Positions 1-8,548 of a DNA stretch of 64,000 bases are shown here, one piece after another. A model generated the notes under the pieces. The model worked only from the letters and a program-made list of their open reading frames with translations. It was not told the DNA's origin and made no database searches. How positions within the stretch are numbered: the first letter of the stretch is position 1; each line of letters begins with the position of its first letter. The translations under genes and the position numbers were made by a program. Origin of the DNA: an uncultured Pseudokineococcus sp. GTDB lineage: Bacteria; Actinomycetota; Actinomycetes; Actinomycetales; Quadrisphaeraceae. The stretch lies in NCBI RefSeq assembly GCF_947495735.1, contig NZ_CANMAA010000006.1, forward strand, positions 124,001 through 188,000. The letters are read 5' to 3'.

Positions 1-1
1 C

Positions 2-1282
2 GCGGCCCGCGCCCAGGTGCGCGAGGTCTCCGACCGGTACGGGTTCGGGGTGGACCCGGACGCGCGCATCGAGGACCTGCCCGTCGGCGTCCAGCAGCGC
101 GTGGAGATCATCAAGGCGCTCGTCGGCGACGCGCGGGTGCTGATCCTCGACGAGCCCACGGCGGTCCTCACCCCGCAGGAGACCGACGAGCTCATCGACA
201 TCATGCGCCAGCTGAAGGCGGGCGGGACGTCGGTCGTCTTCATCACGCACAAGCTGCGTGAGGTCCGCGCCGTGGCCGACCGCATCACCGTCATCCGCCG
301 GGGGAGGGTCGTGGGCACGGCGACGCCGGACGCCTCGGAGAACGAGCTCGCCTCCCTCATGGTCGGCCGCTCGGTGAGCCTCGGGGTCGGCAAGGAGCCG
401 CCGCGGCGGGGGGAGGAGCACCTCGTCGTCTCCGACCTCGTGGTCCGCGACGCCCGCGGCGCCCGCGCCGTCGACGGCGTCTCCCTCTCGGTGGCCCGGG
501 GCGAGGTGCTGGCCGTCGCGGGCGTGGACGGCAACGGCCAGAGCGAGCTCGCGGAGGCCGTGCTCGGCCTCGTGGACGCGGAGTCGGGCTCGGTCCGCCT
601 CGGGGGCCGGGAGCTGCTGGGCCTCGGGGTCCGCGGCGTCCTGGACGCCGGGGTCGGCTTCGTGCCCGAGGACCGCTCCGCCGACGGCGTCGTGGCGACC
701 CTCTCGGTGGCGGAGAACCTCGTGCTCGACCTCGTGCGCTCGCCGGAGTACCGCCGCGGGCTGAGCCTGCGCCGCGACGCCATCCGCGCCAACGCCGAGC
801 GCCGCGTGGAGGAGTTCGACGTCCGCACCACGAGCGTCGACGCCCCCGTCGGCACCCTGTCCGGCGGCAACCAGCAGAAGGTCGTCCTGGCGCGCGAGCT
901 CTCCCGCCCGCTCCAGCTCTTCGTCGCCTCCCAGCCGACCCGCGGGCTCGACGTCGGCTCCATCGAGTTCGTGCACCGGCGGATCGTGGCCGAGCGCGAC
1001 GCCGGCACGCCCGTCGTCATCATCTCCACCGAGCTCGACGAGGTCGTCGAGCTCGCCGACCGCATCGCCGTCATGTACCGCGGCCGCGTCGTGGGGGTCG
1101 TCGAGGGCGACACCGACCGCGACGTCCTCGGGCTCATGATGGCCGGCGTGCCCGAGGACGAGGCGCGCCTCCAGGCGTCCCGCGCCCCCGCGGGCGCCCC
1201 CGACCACGGCGGTCGCGCGACCGCCGCCACGAGCGCCCCTCCCGCCGGGAGCGGGCGCGCACCCGCCGAGGAGACCCCGTGA
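2..1282 (+). CDS. Nucleoside-type ABC transporter ATP-binding protein (two ABC domains), 5' end outside window
   Basis: The open frame runs off the left edge, so the N-terminus, including the first Walker A, is missing. What remains is the end of ABC domain 1, with Walker B ILDEP near bases 142-156, a degenerate signature LPVGVQQR and the H-loop ITHK. A full domain 2 follows, with a degenerate Walker A GVDGNGQS near 525, a clean signature LSGGNQQK near 857, and a Walker B region ASQPTRGLDVGS. The GNGQS and SQPTRGLD variants are typical of the BmpA-associated NupO/YufO family that energises guanosine and other nucleoside uptake, and of RbsA-like tandem ATPases. Two permeases and cytidine deaminase follow directly, which favours nucleosides over sugars. 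The substrate is inferred. The BmpA lipoprotein expected with this family is not in view and may lie upstream. Confidence 0.9.
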   Translation, partial: AARAQVREVSDRYGFGVDPDARIEDLPVGVQQRVEIIKALVGDARVLILDEPTAVLTPQETDELIDIMRQLKAGGTSVVFITHKLREVRAVADRITVIRRGRVVGTATPDASENELASLMVGRSVSLGVGKEPPRRGEEHLVVSDLVVRDARGARAVDGVSLSVARGEVLAVAGVDGNGQSELAEAVLGLVDAESGSVRLGGRELLGLGVRGVLDAGVGFVPEDRSADGVVATLSVAENLVLDLVRSPEYRRGLSLRRDAIRANAERRVEEFDVRTTSVDAPVGTLSGGNQQKVVLARELSRPLQLFVASQPTRGLDVGSIEFVHRRIVAERDAGTPVVIISTELDEVVELADRIAVMYRGRVVGVVEGDTDRDVLGLMMAGVPEDEARLQASRAPAGAPDHGGRATAATSAPPAGSGRAPAEETP

Positions 1283-1301
1283 CCGCCAGGGCAGGCGCCG
1301 C

Positions 1302-2540
1302 GTGAGCGCGCAGCGCGCCGAGGCCGACGCCGAGCGGCCCGACCAGCAGTCCCCGCCCGCGGGCCGCGAGCCCGGCCGCGTCGGCTCCACCCTCGCAGCC
1401 GTGCGCGACGGCTCCGGGCTGCTGTCGCTGCTCGCGGTCGTGCTGGCCCTCGTCCTCGGCGCCGTGCTCATCGCGGTCGCCGACCCGCGGGTGCAGGAGA
1501 CGGTGACCTACCTGACGGCGCGGCCCAGCGACTTCCTCGGCGCCGTCGGCAGCGCCGTCGGCGGGGCGTACACGGCGCTGCTGCAGGGCGCCGTGCTCGA
1601 CTGGACGGCGAGCACGCCCGCCCGGGTGGTCCGCCCGATCACCGAGACCCTCACCGTGGCGACGCCGCTCATCGCCGCCGGGCTGGGCGTCGCGCTCAGC
1701 TTCCGCGCGGGCCTGTTCAACATCGGCGCGCAGGGCCAGATCATCCTCGGGGCGGTCCTCGCCGGCTGGGTCGGCTTCGCGCTCGAGCTGCCGGTGGGGC
1801 TGCACCTGCTGCTGGCCCTGGTCGGCGGCGTCCTCGGCGGCGCGCTGTGGGGCGGCATCGCCGGCGGCCTCAAGGCCCGGACCGGCGCCCACGAGGTGAT
1901 CGTCACGATCATGCTCAACTACGTCGCCCTGCGGCTCGTGGAGTTCCTCCTGACCCTGGGCGCCTTCCAGCGCGAGGGCCAGGCCAACCCGATCAGCCCG
2001 CCGGTGGCGGGCTCGGCGCAGCTCCCGCAGCTGCTGGGCACGGGCTTCCGCCTGCACGCCGGGCTGCTGCTGGTCCTGCTCGCCGCGGCCGGCGTCTGGT
2101 GGCTGCTCGAGCGCAGCACCACCGGGTTCGGGCTGCGCGCCGTCGGGGCCAACCCGGCCGCCGCCCGCACCGCCGGCATCTCGGTGCCGCGCTCCTACGT
2201 GACGGTGATGCTCCTCTCGGGCGGTCTGGCCGGCCTCGCGGGCGCCGTCCACCTGCTCGGCACCGAGGACTCCCTGACGGCCGGCATCGCCGGGTCCTTC
2301 GGCTTCGACGCCATCACCGTGGCGCTGCTCGGGCGCTCGCGACCGGGCGGCGTCGTGCTCGCGGGGCTCCTGTTCGGGGCGCTCCAGGCCGGCGGCGTGT
2401 CGATGCAGGCGCGCACCGGGACCCCGATCGACATCGTCCTCGTCGTGCAGTCCCTCATCGTCCTGTTCATCGCCGCGCCGCCGCTGGTGCGCGCGGTCTT
2501 CCGCCTGCGCGACCCGCAGGCGAGGGGAGCCCGGGCATGA
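1302..2540 (+). CDS. Nucleoside-type ABC transporter permease 1 (NupP/BPD_transp_2-like)
   Basis: A 412-residue integral membrane protein with a charged N-terminal tail of about 30 residues, followed by roughly 8-10 hydrophobic segments beginning with LLSLLAVVLALVLGAVL. The motif FNIGAQGQIILGAVLAGW is the conserved stretch of the LivH/RbsC-like permease superfamily in its BmpA-partner form (NupP/YufP). The GTG start lies 20 nt after the ATPase stop. The stop overlaps the next permease start as ATGA, implying translational coupling. It should pair with the downstream permease to form the membrane channel for nucleosides. The substrate is inferred from gene context with cytidine deaminase and thymidine phosphorylase. 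Confidence 0.9.
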   Translation: MSAQRAEADAERPDQQSPPAGREPGRVGSTLAAVRDGSGLLSLLAVVLALVLGAVLIAVADPRVQETVTYLTARPSDFLGAVGSAVGGAYTALLQGAVLDWTASTPARVVRPITETLTVATPLIAAGLGVALSFRAGLFNIGAQGQIILGAVLAGWVGFALELPVGLHLLLALVGGVLGGALWGGIAGGLKARTGAHEVIVTIMLNYVALRLVEFLLTLGAFQREGQANPISPPVAGSAQLPQLLGTGFRLHAGLLLVLLAAAGVWWLLERSTTGFGLRAVGANPAAARTAGISVPRSYVTVMLLSGGLAGLAGAVHLLGTEDSLTAGIAGSFGFDAITVALLGRSRPGGVVLAGLLFGALQAGGVSMQARTGTPIDIVLVVQSLIVLFIAAPPLVRAVFRLRDPQARGARA

Positions 2541-3835
2541 GCCTGCCGTCCGCCACGAGCACGGCCCCGACCGCGGCGGCCTCGCCGCCGAGCGGGGACG
2601 AGGCGCGGCCCTCGCGCCGCGGGTCCGTCGTCATGGCCGTCCTGACGGCCGTCGGGCTCCTGTCCTTCGTCCTCCTGGCCTCCGGCGGCACGAGCACGCT
2701 GTCGCTGTCCAGCAGCCGTGACGTCGTCTCGCTGCCCGACCTCGTGCTGCCCAGCCGGTGGGCCTCCGCCGTCCTGCTGGTCGTGTGCGCCGCCCTCACC
2801 GGCCTCGCCGCCGCCCGGACCGCGGCGGGGCGGCGGACGCCGCGCTGGGTGGTCCCGGTCTTCGGCGCGGTGTTCGTGCTCGCCTTCCTCGTGTGGGTCG
2901 TGGCCGGCGCGCGCGTGTCGCTGGTGAGCCTGCTGGGCGGCACGCTGCTGCTCGGCGCGCCGCTCGTCTTCGGCGCCATGGCGGGCGTCGTGAGCGAGCG
3001 CTCGGGCGTGGTGAACATCGCCATCGAGGGCCAGCTGCTGCTCGGCGCCTTCGCGGCCGCCGTGGTCGCCTCACTGTCCGGGACGGCCTACCTCGGACTC
3101 GTGGCCGCGCCCGTGGGCGGGATGCTCATCGGCCTGCTGCTGGCGGTCTTCACCGTCCGCTACCTCGTGAACCAGATCATCGTCGGCGTCGTCCTCAACG
3201 TCTTCGCGATCGGCCTCACGAGCTTCCTGTACTCCACGGTCCTGTCCGACAACGCCGGGTGGAACTCCCCGACGGGGCTGCCGCAGCTGCCGATCCCGGT
3301 GCTGTCCTCCATCCCGGTCGTCGGGCCGGTGCTGTTCGCCCAGAACCTGCTCGTCTACCTGATGTACGCGCTCGTGGCGGGCCTGCACGTGGCGCTGTTC
3401 CGCACGCGGTGGGGGCTGCGGCTGCGGGCGGTCGGCGAGCACCCGAAGGCAGCCGACACGGTGGGCATCCCGGTCGCGCGCACCCGCTTCCGCGCCGTCG
3501 TGCTCGGCGGGGCGATCGCGGGGCTGGGCGGGGCGTCCTTCACCCTCGGGGCCTCCGCCGCCGGCCTGGCCTTCAACCGCGAGATGACGGCGGGCAGCGG
3601 GTACATCGCCCTCGCCGCGATGATCTTCGGCCGGTGGAGCCCGCTGGGAGCCCTCGGGGCGGCCCTGCTGTTCGGCTTCGCCTCGAACCTGCAGAACGTC
3701 CTGTCGGTCATCGGCACGCCGATCCCGAGCCAGTTCCTGCTCATGGCGCCCTACCTGGCGACGATCTTCGCCGTCGCCGGGCTCGTCGGGCGCGTGCGGG
3801 GCCCGGCCGCGGCCGGCGTCCCCTACGAGAAGTGA
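2537..3835 (+). CDS. Nucleoside-type ABC transporter permease 2 (NupQ-like)
   Basis: A 432-residue membrane protein. The ATG at 2537 overlaps the previous stop (ATGA); the frame stays open much further upstream, but that stretch is only a shadow of permease 1. The protein has three N-terminal hydrophobic segments, then the family core VVNIAIEGQLLLGAFAAAV and a repeated-helix permease fold, with ALAAMIFGRWSPLGA near the end typical of NupQ/YufQ. It forms the second half of the membrane pore with the preceding gene. The gene ends 7 nt before cdd, so import and deamination of pyrimidine nucleosides are probably co-transcribed. Confidence 0.9.
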   Translation: MSLPSATSTAPTAAASPPSGDEARPSRRGSVVMAVLTAVGLLSFVLLASGGTSTLSLSSSRDVVSLPDLVLPSRWASAVLLVVCAALTGLAAARTAAGRRTPRWVVPVFGAVFVLAFLVWVVAGARVSLVSLLGGTLLLGAPLVFGAMAGVVSERSGVVNIAIEGQLLLGAFAAAVVASLSGTAYLGLVAAPVGGMLIGLLLAVFTVRYLVNQIIVGVVLNVFAIGLTSFLYSTVLSDNAGWNSPTGLPQLPIPVLSSIPVVGPVLFAQNLLVYLMYALVAGLHVALFRTRWGLRLRAVGEHPKAADTVGIPVARTRFRAVVLGGAIAGLGGASFTLGASAAGLAFNREMTAGSGYIALAAMIFGRWSPLGALGAALLFGFASNLQNVLSVIGTPIPSQFLLMAPYLATIFAVAGLVGRVRGPAAAGVPYEK

Positions 3836-3842
3836 GGTCGGC

Positions 3843-4262
3843 GTGAGCGACGCGGTCGGGCCGTCCGGGCTCCCGGTCGACTGGGAGGCGCTGCGCGCCG
3901 CGGCCACCGAGGTGATGGCGCGCGCCTACGCGCCGTACTCGGGCTTCCCCGTGGGCGTCGCCGGGCTCGTGGACGACGGCCGGGTCGTCGTCGGGTGCAA
4001 CGTGGAGAACGCCGGGTACGGCGTCACCCTGTGCGCCGAGTGCGGCATGGTCAGCTCCCTGCACGCCACGGGCGGTGGCCGGCTCGTGGCCGTGGCGTGC
4101 GTCGACCGCGCGGGGACGGCGCTCATGCCGTGCGGGCGCTGCCGCCAGCTGCTGTGGGAGAACGGCGGGCCGGACTGCCTGCTCGAGACGCCCGAGGGCG
4201 TGCTGCCGATGTCGGCCGTCCTGCCGCAGGCCTTCGGGGCGCACGACCTCGAGAGCCGCTGA
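3843..4262 (+). CDS. cdd: Cytidine deaminase
   Basis: A 139-residue zinc enzyme of normal tetrameric-Cdd length that hydrolyses cytidine and deoxycytidine to uridine and deoxyuridine in the cytosol. The zinc ligands and proton shuttle are visible as C64-A-E66 and P-C97-x-x-C100, with substrate-binding NVEN at 53-56. The GTG start follows the permease stop by 7 nt. Its place after a nucleoside-type ABC transporter and upstream of thymidine phosphorylase fits pyrimidine salvage: imported cytidine is deaminated and the base and pentose are then recovered. Confidence 0.95.
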   Translation: MSDAVGPSGLPVDWEALRAAATEVMARAYAPYSGFPVGVAGLVDDGRVVVGCNVENAGYGVTLCAECGMVSSLHATGGGRLVAVACVDRAGTALMPCGRCRQLLWENGGPDCLLETPEGVLPMSAVLPQAFGAHDLESR

Positions 4263-4359
4263 GGACCGCCCCTCGCCGCCGAGCTGCTCGACGGCGGTGA
4301 CCGCGTGCGGTCACCTCCGTGGAGCAGGTGCCCGGTGCGGGGGCGGGGCGCCGTCGTGC

Positions 4360-4371
4360 CACGGTGGGGCC
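4360..4371 (+). promoter_or_regulatory. Putative -10 box for a leaderless lipoprotein mRNA
   Basis: CACGGT at 4360-4365 is followed by exactly 6 nt and the ATG at 4372, the geometry of leaderless actinobacterial transcripts. No Shine-Dalgarno sequence is visible between them. The first base departs from TANNNT, so this is a weaker call than the deoA or hisD sites. Confidence 0.35.
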
Positions 4372-5787
4372 ATGGCTGACCGGGGGACGACGTCGCGCCG
4401 GGGCCGCTCCCGCGCACCGGGAGCGCTGCTGGTGGCGCTGCTCCTGGCCGGCTGCACCGGGGAGGCCCCCGGCGGCGAGCCGGAGGCGTCGTCCGCCCCG
4501 ACGACGACGCCGCCGGCCGCGACCCCGTCGGCCGTCGCGCTGCCGTCCTCGTCCGTCGGGGAGGCGGCGGGCTGGGTGCTCGAGCAGCTGGCGGCCGACG
4601 CCGGGCCCTCGCCGGAGGCGGCGCGGGAGCGCTTCTCGCCCGGCTTCCTCGACCAGCTCGGGGCGACGCCGCTCTCCGAGGTCCTCGACGGGCTGCGCGC
4701 GCTGGGCCCGTGGACGCCCACGGCGGTGGAGGGCACCGAGACGGAGGCCGTGGTCTCCCTGGCGACGGGGTCGGGGACGGCCTACCGGATGCAGGTGGTC
4801 GTCGACGCCGAGGGCGTCATCGGCGGCCTGCTCTTCACCGAGGACGCCGTCGCCGGGCGCGAGCCCGCGACGTCCTGGGGCGCGGTGACCGACGAGCTGG
4901 CGGGGCTGGCCGACGAGGCGCACCTGCTCGCCGCCCGGGTGGAGGACGGGACCTGCGTCCCGGTGGACCCGGCGGCCGAGCTGGCGGCGGGGGAGCCCGC
5001 GCCGCTCGGCTCGGTCTTCAAGCTGTACGTCCTCGGCGCCGTCGCGGCCGCGGTCGAGGACGGCGAGCTGGGCTGGGACGACGAGCTGGAGGTCACGGCC
5101 GACGTGCGCAGCCTCCCGTCCGGGGAGCTCCAGGACGCCCCCGAGGGCGCGGTGGTCAGCGTCCGCGAGGCGGCCGGCGGGATGATCGCCATCAGCGACA
5201 ACACGGCCGCGGACCTGCTGGCCACCGCGGTCGGGCGGCCGGCGGTCGAGGAGGCCGTGACCGCGCTCGGCACCGAGGACGAGGGCGGGCTGGTCCCCTT
5301 CCTGACCACGCGCGAGTACTTCACCCTGGGCTGGGGCGCCCCCGAGGTCCTCGAGCAGTGGCCGGGGGCGGACGCCGAGGAGCGGCGCGACCTGCTGCAG
5401 CAGCTCCCGCCGACCCCCGAGGGCGTCGCCCCTGCGGACGTCGTCACCCCGGTGTGGCCGCAGGGCGCGGGCTGGGCGGCCTCGGCGCAGGACGTCTGCC
5501 GCGCCCACGTCCGGCTGCAGGAGCTGGCCGCGCGGCCCGGGCTGGAGCCCGTGCGCGAGGTGCTCGCCGAGAACCCGGGCGTGCCGCTGGACGAGGAGGT
5601 CTGGGACTACGCGGCGTTCAAGGGCGGCAGCGCGCCGGGGGTGCTGGCGGCGTCGTGGTACCTCGAGCGCGCCGACGGGGAGCAGCTCGTCCTCGTCGCC
5701 CAGGCCGCCGACGGGGCGGCGGTGGACCAGCCCGTCTTCTTCGCGCTGGTGCAGGACGCGCTGGCGCTGCTGGCCGAGAGCCCCTGA
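4372..5787 (+). CDS. Cpe/LpqF-type serine hydrolase lipoprotein (beta-lactamase fold)
   Basis: A 471-residue exported lipoprotein with a basic N-terminus, hydrophobic core and lipobox LAGC (Cys28). After a Thr/Pro/Ser linker, residues about 65-165 form a SnoaL-like N-terminal domain as in Streptomyces ORF12 (Cpe) and mycobacterial LpqF. Residues about 170-471 form a class A beta-lactamase-like domain with S214-V-F-K217, S275-D-N277 and a K417-G-G-S box in place of KTG. The start is ATG 4372; a CACGGT hexamer lies 6 nt before it, suggesting a leaderless mRNA. Real substrates of this family are unclear (esterase or beta-lactam-like), and I make no resistance claim. It sits oddly inside a nucleoside salvage cluster. 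Confidence 0.85.
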   Translation: MADRGTTSRRGRSRAPGALLVALLLAGCTGEAPGGEPEASSAPTTTPPAATPSAVALPSSSVGEAAGWVLEQLAADAGPSPEAARERFSPGFLDQLGATPLSEVLDGLRALGPWTPTAVEGTETEAVVSLATGSGTAYRMQVVVDAEGVIGGLLFTEDAVAGREPATSWGAVTDELAGLADEAHLLAARVEDGTCVPVDPAAELAAGEPAPLGSVFKLYVLGAVAAAVEDGELGWDDELEVTADVRSLPSGELQDAPEGAVVSVREAAGGMIAISDNTAADLLATAVGRPAVEEAVTALGTEDEGGLVPFLTTREYFTLGWGAPEVLEQWPGADAEERRDLLQQLPPTPEGVAPADVVTPVWPQGAGWAASAQDVCRAHVRLQELAARPGLEPVREVLAENPGVPLDEEVWDYAAFKGGSAPGVLAASWYLERADGEQLVLVAQAADGAAVDQPVFFALVQDALALLAESP

Positions 5788-5876
5788 GAGCCCCTCGGGA
5801 GCCGCGCGGGAGCTCCTGGTGAGCCGGTGGGAGCCGGCTCGCCGCTCGCCCCGAGCGGGCGTCCGCCGGTCGCCCG

Positions 5877-5889
5877 TAGGGTCCGGGCC
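5877..5889 (+). promoter_or_regulatory. -10 box immediately before deoA (leaderless start)
   Basis: TAGGGT at 5877-5882 is followed by 7 nt and then ATG 5890. This matches the TANNNT-N6/7-start pattern of leaderless actinobacterial mRNAs and is the reason for choosing ATG 5890 over upstream in-frame starts. There is no clear -35 hexamer. Confidence 0.55.
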
Positions 5890-7236
5890 ATGGCAGCCGA
5901 CCAGCCCGACCAGCCCCGCGCCGACGCCGGGGCCCCTGCCCGCACGGAGCCCTTCGACGCCGTCGACGTGATCCGCACCAAGCGCGACGGCGGGGTCCTC
6001 GACGACGCGCAGGTGGACTGGGTCGTCGACGCCTACACGCGCGAGGTCGTCGCCGAGGAGCAGATGTCGGCGCTCGCGATGGCGATCCTGCTCAACGGCA
6101 TGACGCGTGCGGAGACCGCGCGCTGGACGGGCGCCATGATCGCCTCGGGGGAGCGGCTGGACCTGTCCGCGGGGCTGTCGCGGCCGACGGCCGACAAGCA
6201 CTCCACCGGTGGCGTCGGGGACAAGATCACCCTGCCCCTCGCGCCGCTCGTCGCGGCCTGCGGCGTCGCCGTGCCGCAGCTGTCCGGCCGCGGGCTGGGC
6301 CACACCGGCGGGACCCTCGACAAGCTGGAGTCGATCCCCGGGTGGAGGGCGTCGCTGTCGACCGACGAGGTCCGCCGCCAGCTCGAGGACGTCGGCGCCG
6401 TGATCTGCGCCGCGGGGGCGGACCTGGCCCCGGCGGACAAGCGCCTGTACGCGCTGCGCGACGTCACGGGGACGGTCGAGGCGGTGCCGCTCATCGCCAG
6501 CTCGATCATGAGCAAGAAGATCGCCGAGGGCACCGACGCGCTGGTCCTGGACGTCAAGGTCGGCTCCGGGGCGTTCATGAAGGACCTCGCGACGGCGCGC
6601 GAGCTCGCCGAGACGATGGTCGCGCTGGGGACCGACGCCGGCGTGCGGACCGTCGCGCTGCTGACCGACATGTCCACGCCGCTCGGGCTCACGGCCGGCA
6701 ACGCCCTCGAGGTCCGCGAGTCCGTCGAGGTGCTCGCCGGCGGCGGGCCGCGCGACGTCGTCGAGCTCACGCTGGCCCTGGCGCGCGAGATGCTCGCCGC
6801 CGCCGGGGTGGACGGCGTCGACCCGGCCGACGCGCTCGCCGACGGCCGCGCCATGGACGTCTGGCGGCGCATGATCGCGGCTCAGGGCGGCGACCCCGCG
6901 GCCGAGCTGCCGCGGGCCCGGGAGACCGACGTCGTGCTCGCCCCCGCCGACGGCGTCCTCGTGCGCCTGGACGCGCTCGCCGTCGGCGTCGCGGCCTGGC
7001 GCCTGGGTGCGGGGCGCGCCCGGCGCGAGGACCCGGTCCAGGCCGGGGCCGGTGTGGAGCTGCACGCCAGGCCGGGCGACGAGGTGCGCGCCGGGCAGCC
7101 GCTGATGACGCTGCACACCGACACCCCGGAGCGCTTCGCCCGGGCCCGCGAGGCGCTGGAGGGCGCCGTCGACGTCGCCCCGGAGGGCTCGCGGCCGCAC
7201 GTGCCGGACCTCGTGCTCGAGCGCATCGGCGGCTGA
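5890..7236 (+). CDS. deoA: Thymidine phosphorylase
   Basis: A 448-residue cytosolic enzyme that phosphorolyses thymidine (or, in pyrimidine-nucleoside phosphorylases, also uridine) to the free base and (deoxy)ribose 1-phosphate. The family signature SGRGLGHTGGTLDKLE spans residues 132-147, preceded by the phosphate-binding KHSTGGVGDK at 103-112. The C-terminal lobe carries the usual swivelling alpha/beta domain. Length is normal for the family. It is read with its own promoter rather than as part of the cdd transcript, but functionally completes the salvage set: uptake, deamination, phosphorolysis. DeoA and Pdp cannot be told apart by eye. Confidence 0.93.
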   Translation: MAADQPDQPRADAGAPARTEPFDAVDVIRTKRDGGVLDDAQVDWVVDAYTREVVAEEQMSALAMAILLNGMTRAETARWTGAMIASGERLDLSAGLSRPTADKHSTGGVGDKITLPLAPLVAACGVAVPQLSGRGLGHTGGTLDKLESIPGWRASLSTDEVRRQLEDVGAVICAAGADLAPADKRLYALRDVTGTVEAVPLIASSIMSKKIAEGTDALVLDVKVGSGAFMKDLATARELAETMVALGTDAGVRTVALLTDMSTPLGLTAGNALEVRESVEVLAGGGPRDVVELTLALAREMLAAAGVDGVDPADALADGRAMDVWRRMIAAQGGDPAAELPRARETDVVLAPADGVLVRLDALAVGVAAWRLGAGRARREDPVQAGAGVELHARPGDEVRAGQPLMTLHTDTPERFARAREALEGAVDVAPEGSRPHVPDLVLERIGG

Positions 7237-7322
7237 GCCGGCCCGCGGGTCGCGCCGCGGCGGCGCGGCGCCCAGGGTGGGGCGTCGGCGGGCGCGCGCC
7301 CGCCCGGAGACGAGGAGGACGC

Positions 7323-7637
7323 GTGAGCGAGCAGACCGGCACGAACGGCACCGAGGGCGACGAGACCGAGGAGCCCCGCGACGTCGACGTCTTCGACAAC
7401 CCCGAGGTCGAGACCGTCCAGGGCGAGCAGACGAACTACGTCTCGCGCTCCTCGGGCGGCGGCTCCGTGCCCGAGGACCAGGACGAGACGACGCACCTGC
7501 CGGACACGACCGGCACGTCGGGCGGCGACCCGCTGGCCGGCGTGACCGCCGGCGAGGACGGCACCCCGGGCACCGAGGACGCCGTCTCCGGGGACACCGG
7601 GCCGGAGCACTCCAGCCAGCACGGCAGCGGGTACTGA
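7323..7637 (+). CDS. Small acidic low-complexity hypothetical protein
   Basis: A 104-residue protein rich in Glu, Asp, Gly and Thr, with no hydrophobic segment, no cysteine and no recognisable domain. It is probably cytosolic and disordered. Support that it is real: a strong GGAGACGAGGAGG ribosome binding site about 5 nt before GTG 7323, a sharply different acidic composition from shadow frames, and a strong hairpin just after its stop. It contains the stretch DVDVFDNPEVETVQGEQTNY, rather like actinobacterial small stress-associated proteins, but I cannot assign a family. Confidence 0.65.
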   Translation: MSEQTGTNGTEGDETEEPRDVDVFDNPEVETVQGEQTNYVSRSSGGGSVPEDQDETTHLPDTTGTSGGDPLAGVTAGEDGTPGTEDAVSGDTGPEHSSQHGSGY

Positions 7638-7654
7638 GCCCTCCCGTCCCAGCT

Positions 7655-7694
7655 CGCGCCGCGCCGCCCGCCCCTGCGCGGGCGGCGCGGCGCG
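7655..7694. terminator. Bidirectional terminator hairpin (perfect 17-bp stem)
   Basis: The arms at 7655-7671 and 7678-7694 are perfect reverse complements (17 bp, all G-C) around a 6-nt loop CCCTGC. It lies between the stop of the small acidic gene at 7637 and the stop of the leftward YbaK-like gene at 7701, so it can end both convergent transcripts. There is no U-tract, as usual in this GC range. Confidence 0.75.
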
Positions 7695-7700
7695 GTCGCG

Positions 7701-8375
7701 TCAGGACAGCGCGACGGGGTGCCCCAGGGTGATCCGCAGCAGCTCCCCGTAGCTGGTGCTCAGGGCAGTGCCGGGGCGGCCCGCGGGCGCCCACAGCACC
7801 GCGTGGTCGCCGAGGGCGGTGTCGACGAGGACGGCCTCCACGTCGACGCAGTCGCCGGGCAGGCCCGTCGGCGGCAGGTCCTGCGTCGAGCAGCCGGTCA
7901 GGGCCCGCACCTCGCCCTCGGTGGCGTGGCGGACGCCGTCCACGCCGAGGCCGGCCACCGCCTCGGCCACGTCGGCCGCGAGGAGGCGGCGCTCCCGTGC
8001 GGCCAGCACCAGGACGGCGCGCGCCGGGTCGCCGTCCCCCGCGGCGGGCACGGGGTCCGACGGCTCGTCGAGGCCTCCGCCGTACGACGTGGCGCTGGGC
8101 GCGGTGAGGTCCGCCGCCTCGACGAGGAGCAGGTGGCACCGCACGAGCGCCCCGAGCGGGACGCCGAGCTCGTCCGCGAGGTCCTCGGGGGAGCGCGGCG
8201 CGTGGTCCAGGACGACGACGTCCGCCTCCGCGCCGCTGTCGGCGAGCGCCTGGCGCACGCGCGTGACGCACGGGTCGGCGTCCGCGCCCGCGACGACCTC
8301 GTCGCCGAGGTCGACCCCCCGGGGCGCAGGAGCCGGCCTCTCGACGGTCGGGACGGCCTCGGGCGCCGGGAGCAT
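7701..8375 (-). CDS. Divergent YbaK/EbsC-family protein
   Basis: A 224-residue protein resembling the YbaK/ProXp aminoacyl-tRNA deacylase domain, with an N-terminal extension of about 30 residues. Family features: VVLDHAPRSPEDLADELGVP (compare the H-x-P...A..LGV helix) and a C-terminal AVLWAPAGRPGTAL segment. Two functional elements look altered. The lysine in the LKTLV motif aligns with Arg79 (LVRCHLLL), and the GxxSPxG substrate loop is replaced by GCSTQDLPPTG. It may therefore bind rather than edit, or act on another substrate. A canonical paralogue lies at 54.6 kb. The start ATG at 8375 is supported by a TAGCGT box 6 nt upstream. Confidence 0.75.
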   Translation of the reverse strand: MLPAPEAVPTVERPAPAPRGVDLGDEVVAGADADPCVTRVRQALADSGAEADVVVLDHAPRSPEDLADELGVPLGALVRCHLLLVEAADLTAPSATSYGGGLDEPSDPVPAAGDGDPARAVLVLAARERRLLAADVAEAVAGLGVDGVRHATEGEVRALTGCSTQDLPPTGLPGDCVDVEAVLVDTALGDHAVLWAPAGRPGTALSTSYGELLRITLGHPVALS

Positions 8376-8387
8376 GCGGGCACGCTA
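8376..8387 (-). promoter_or_regulatory. -10 box for leaderless mRNA of the YbaK-like gene
   Basis: On the minus strand TAGCGT (8387-8382) is followed by 6 nt and then the ATG at 8375. No ribosome binding site is present. It has the same geometry as several other genes in the window. Confidence 0.5.
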
Positions 8388-8507
8388 GTGGCCGCGCTCG
8401 CGCGCGGCACGGCGTGACGGGATCCCCGTCTCCGCCCCGCCTCCGCCCCGCCTCCGCCCGTCCCCGCCCTCCCGTCCCACCCCCGCCCGCGCCCGACGCG
8501 CCCGGCC

Positions 8508-8537
8508 TTGACGGCTGTCGGTGGGGGGCGCTTCACT
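8508..8537 (+). promoter_or_regulatory. Putative promoter of the DUF6504-HEPN-dnaE2 cassette
   Basis: TTGACG (8508-8513) and TTCACT (8532-8537) are separated by 18 nt. The predicted start point, near 8544, is directly next to the LexA box at 8549. The -10 is imperfect; the -35 is good. Confidence 0.45.
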
Positions 8538-8548
8538 TCCGACGTCGG

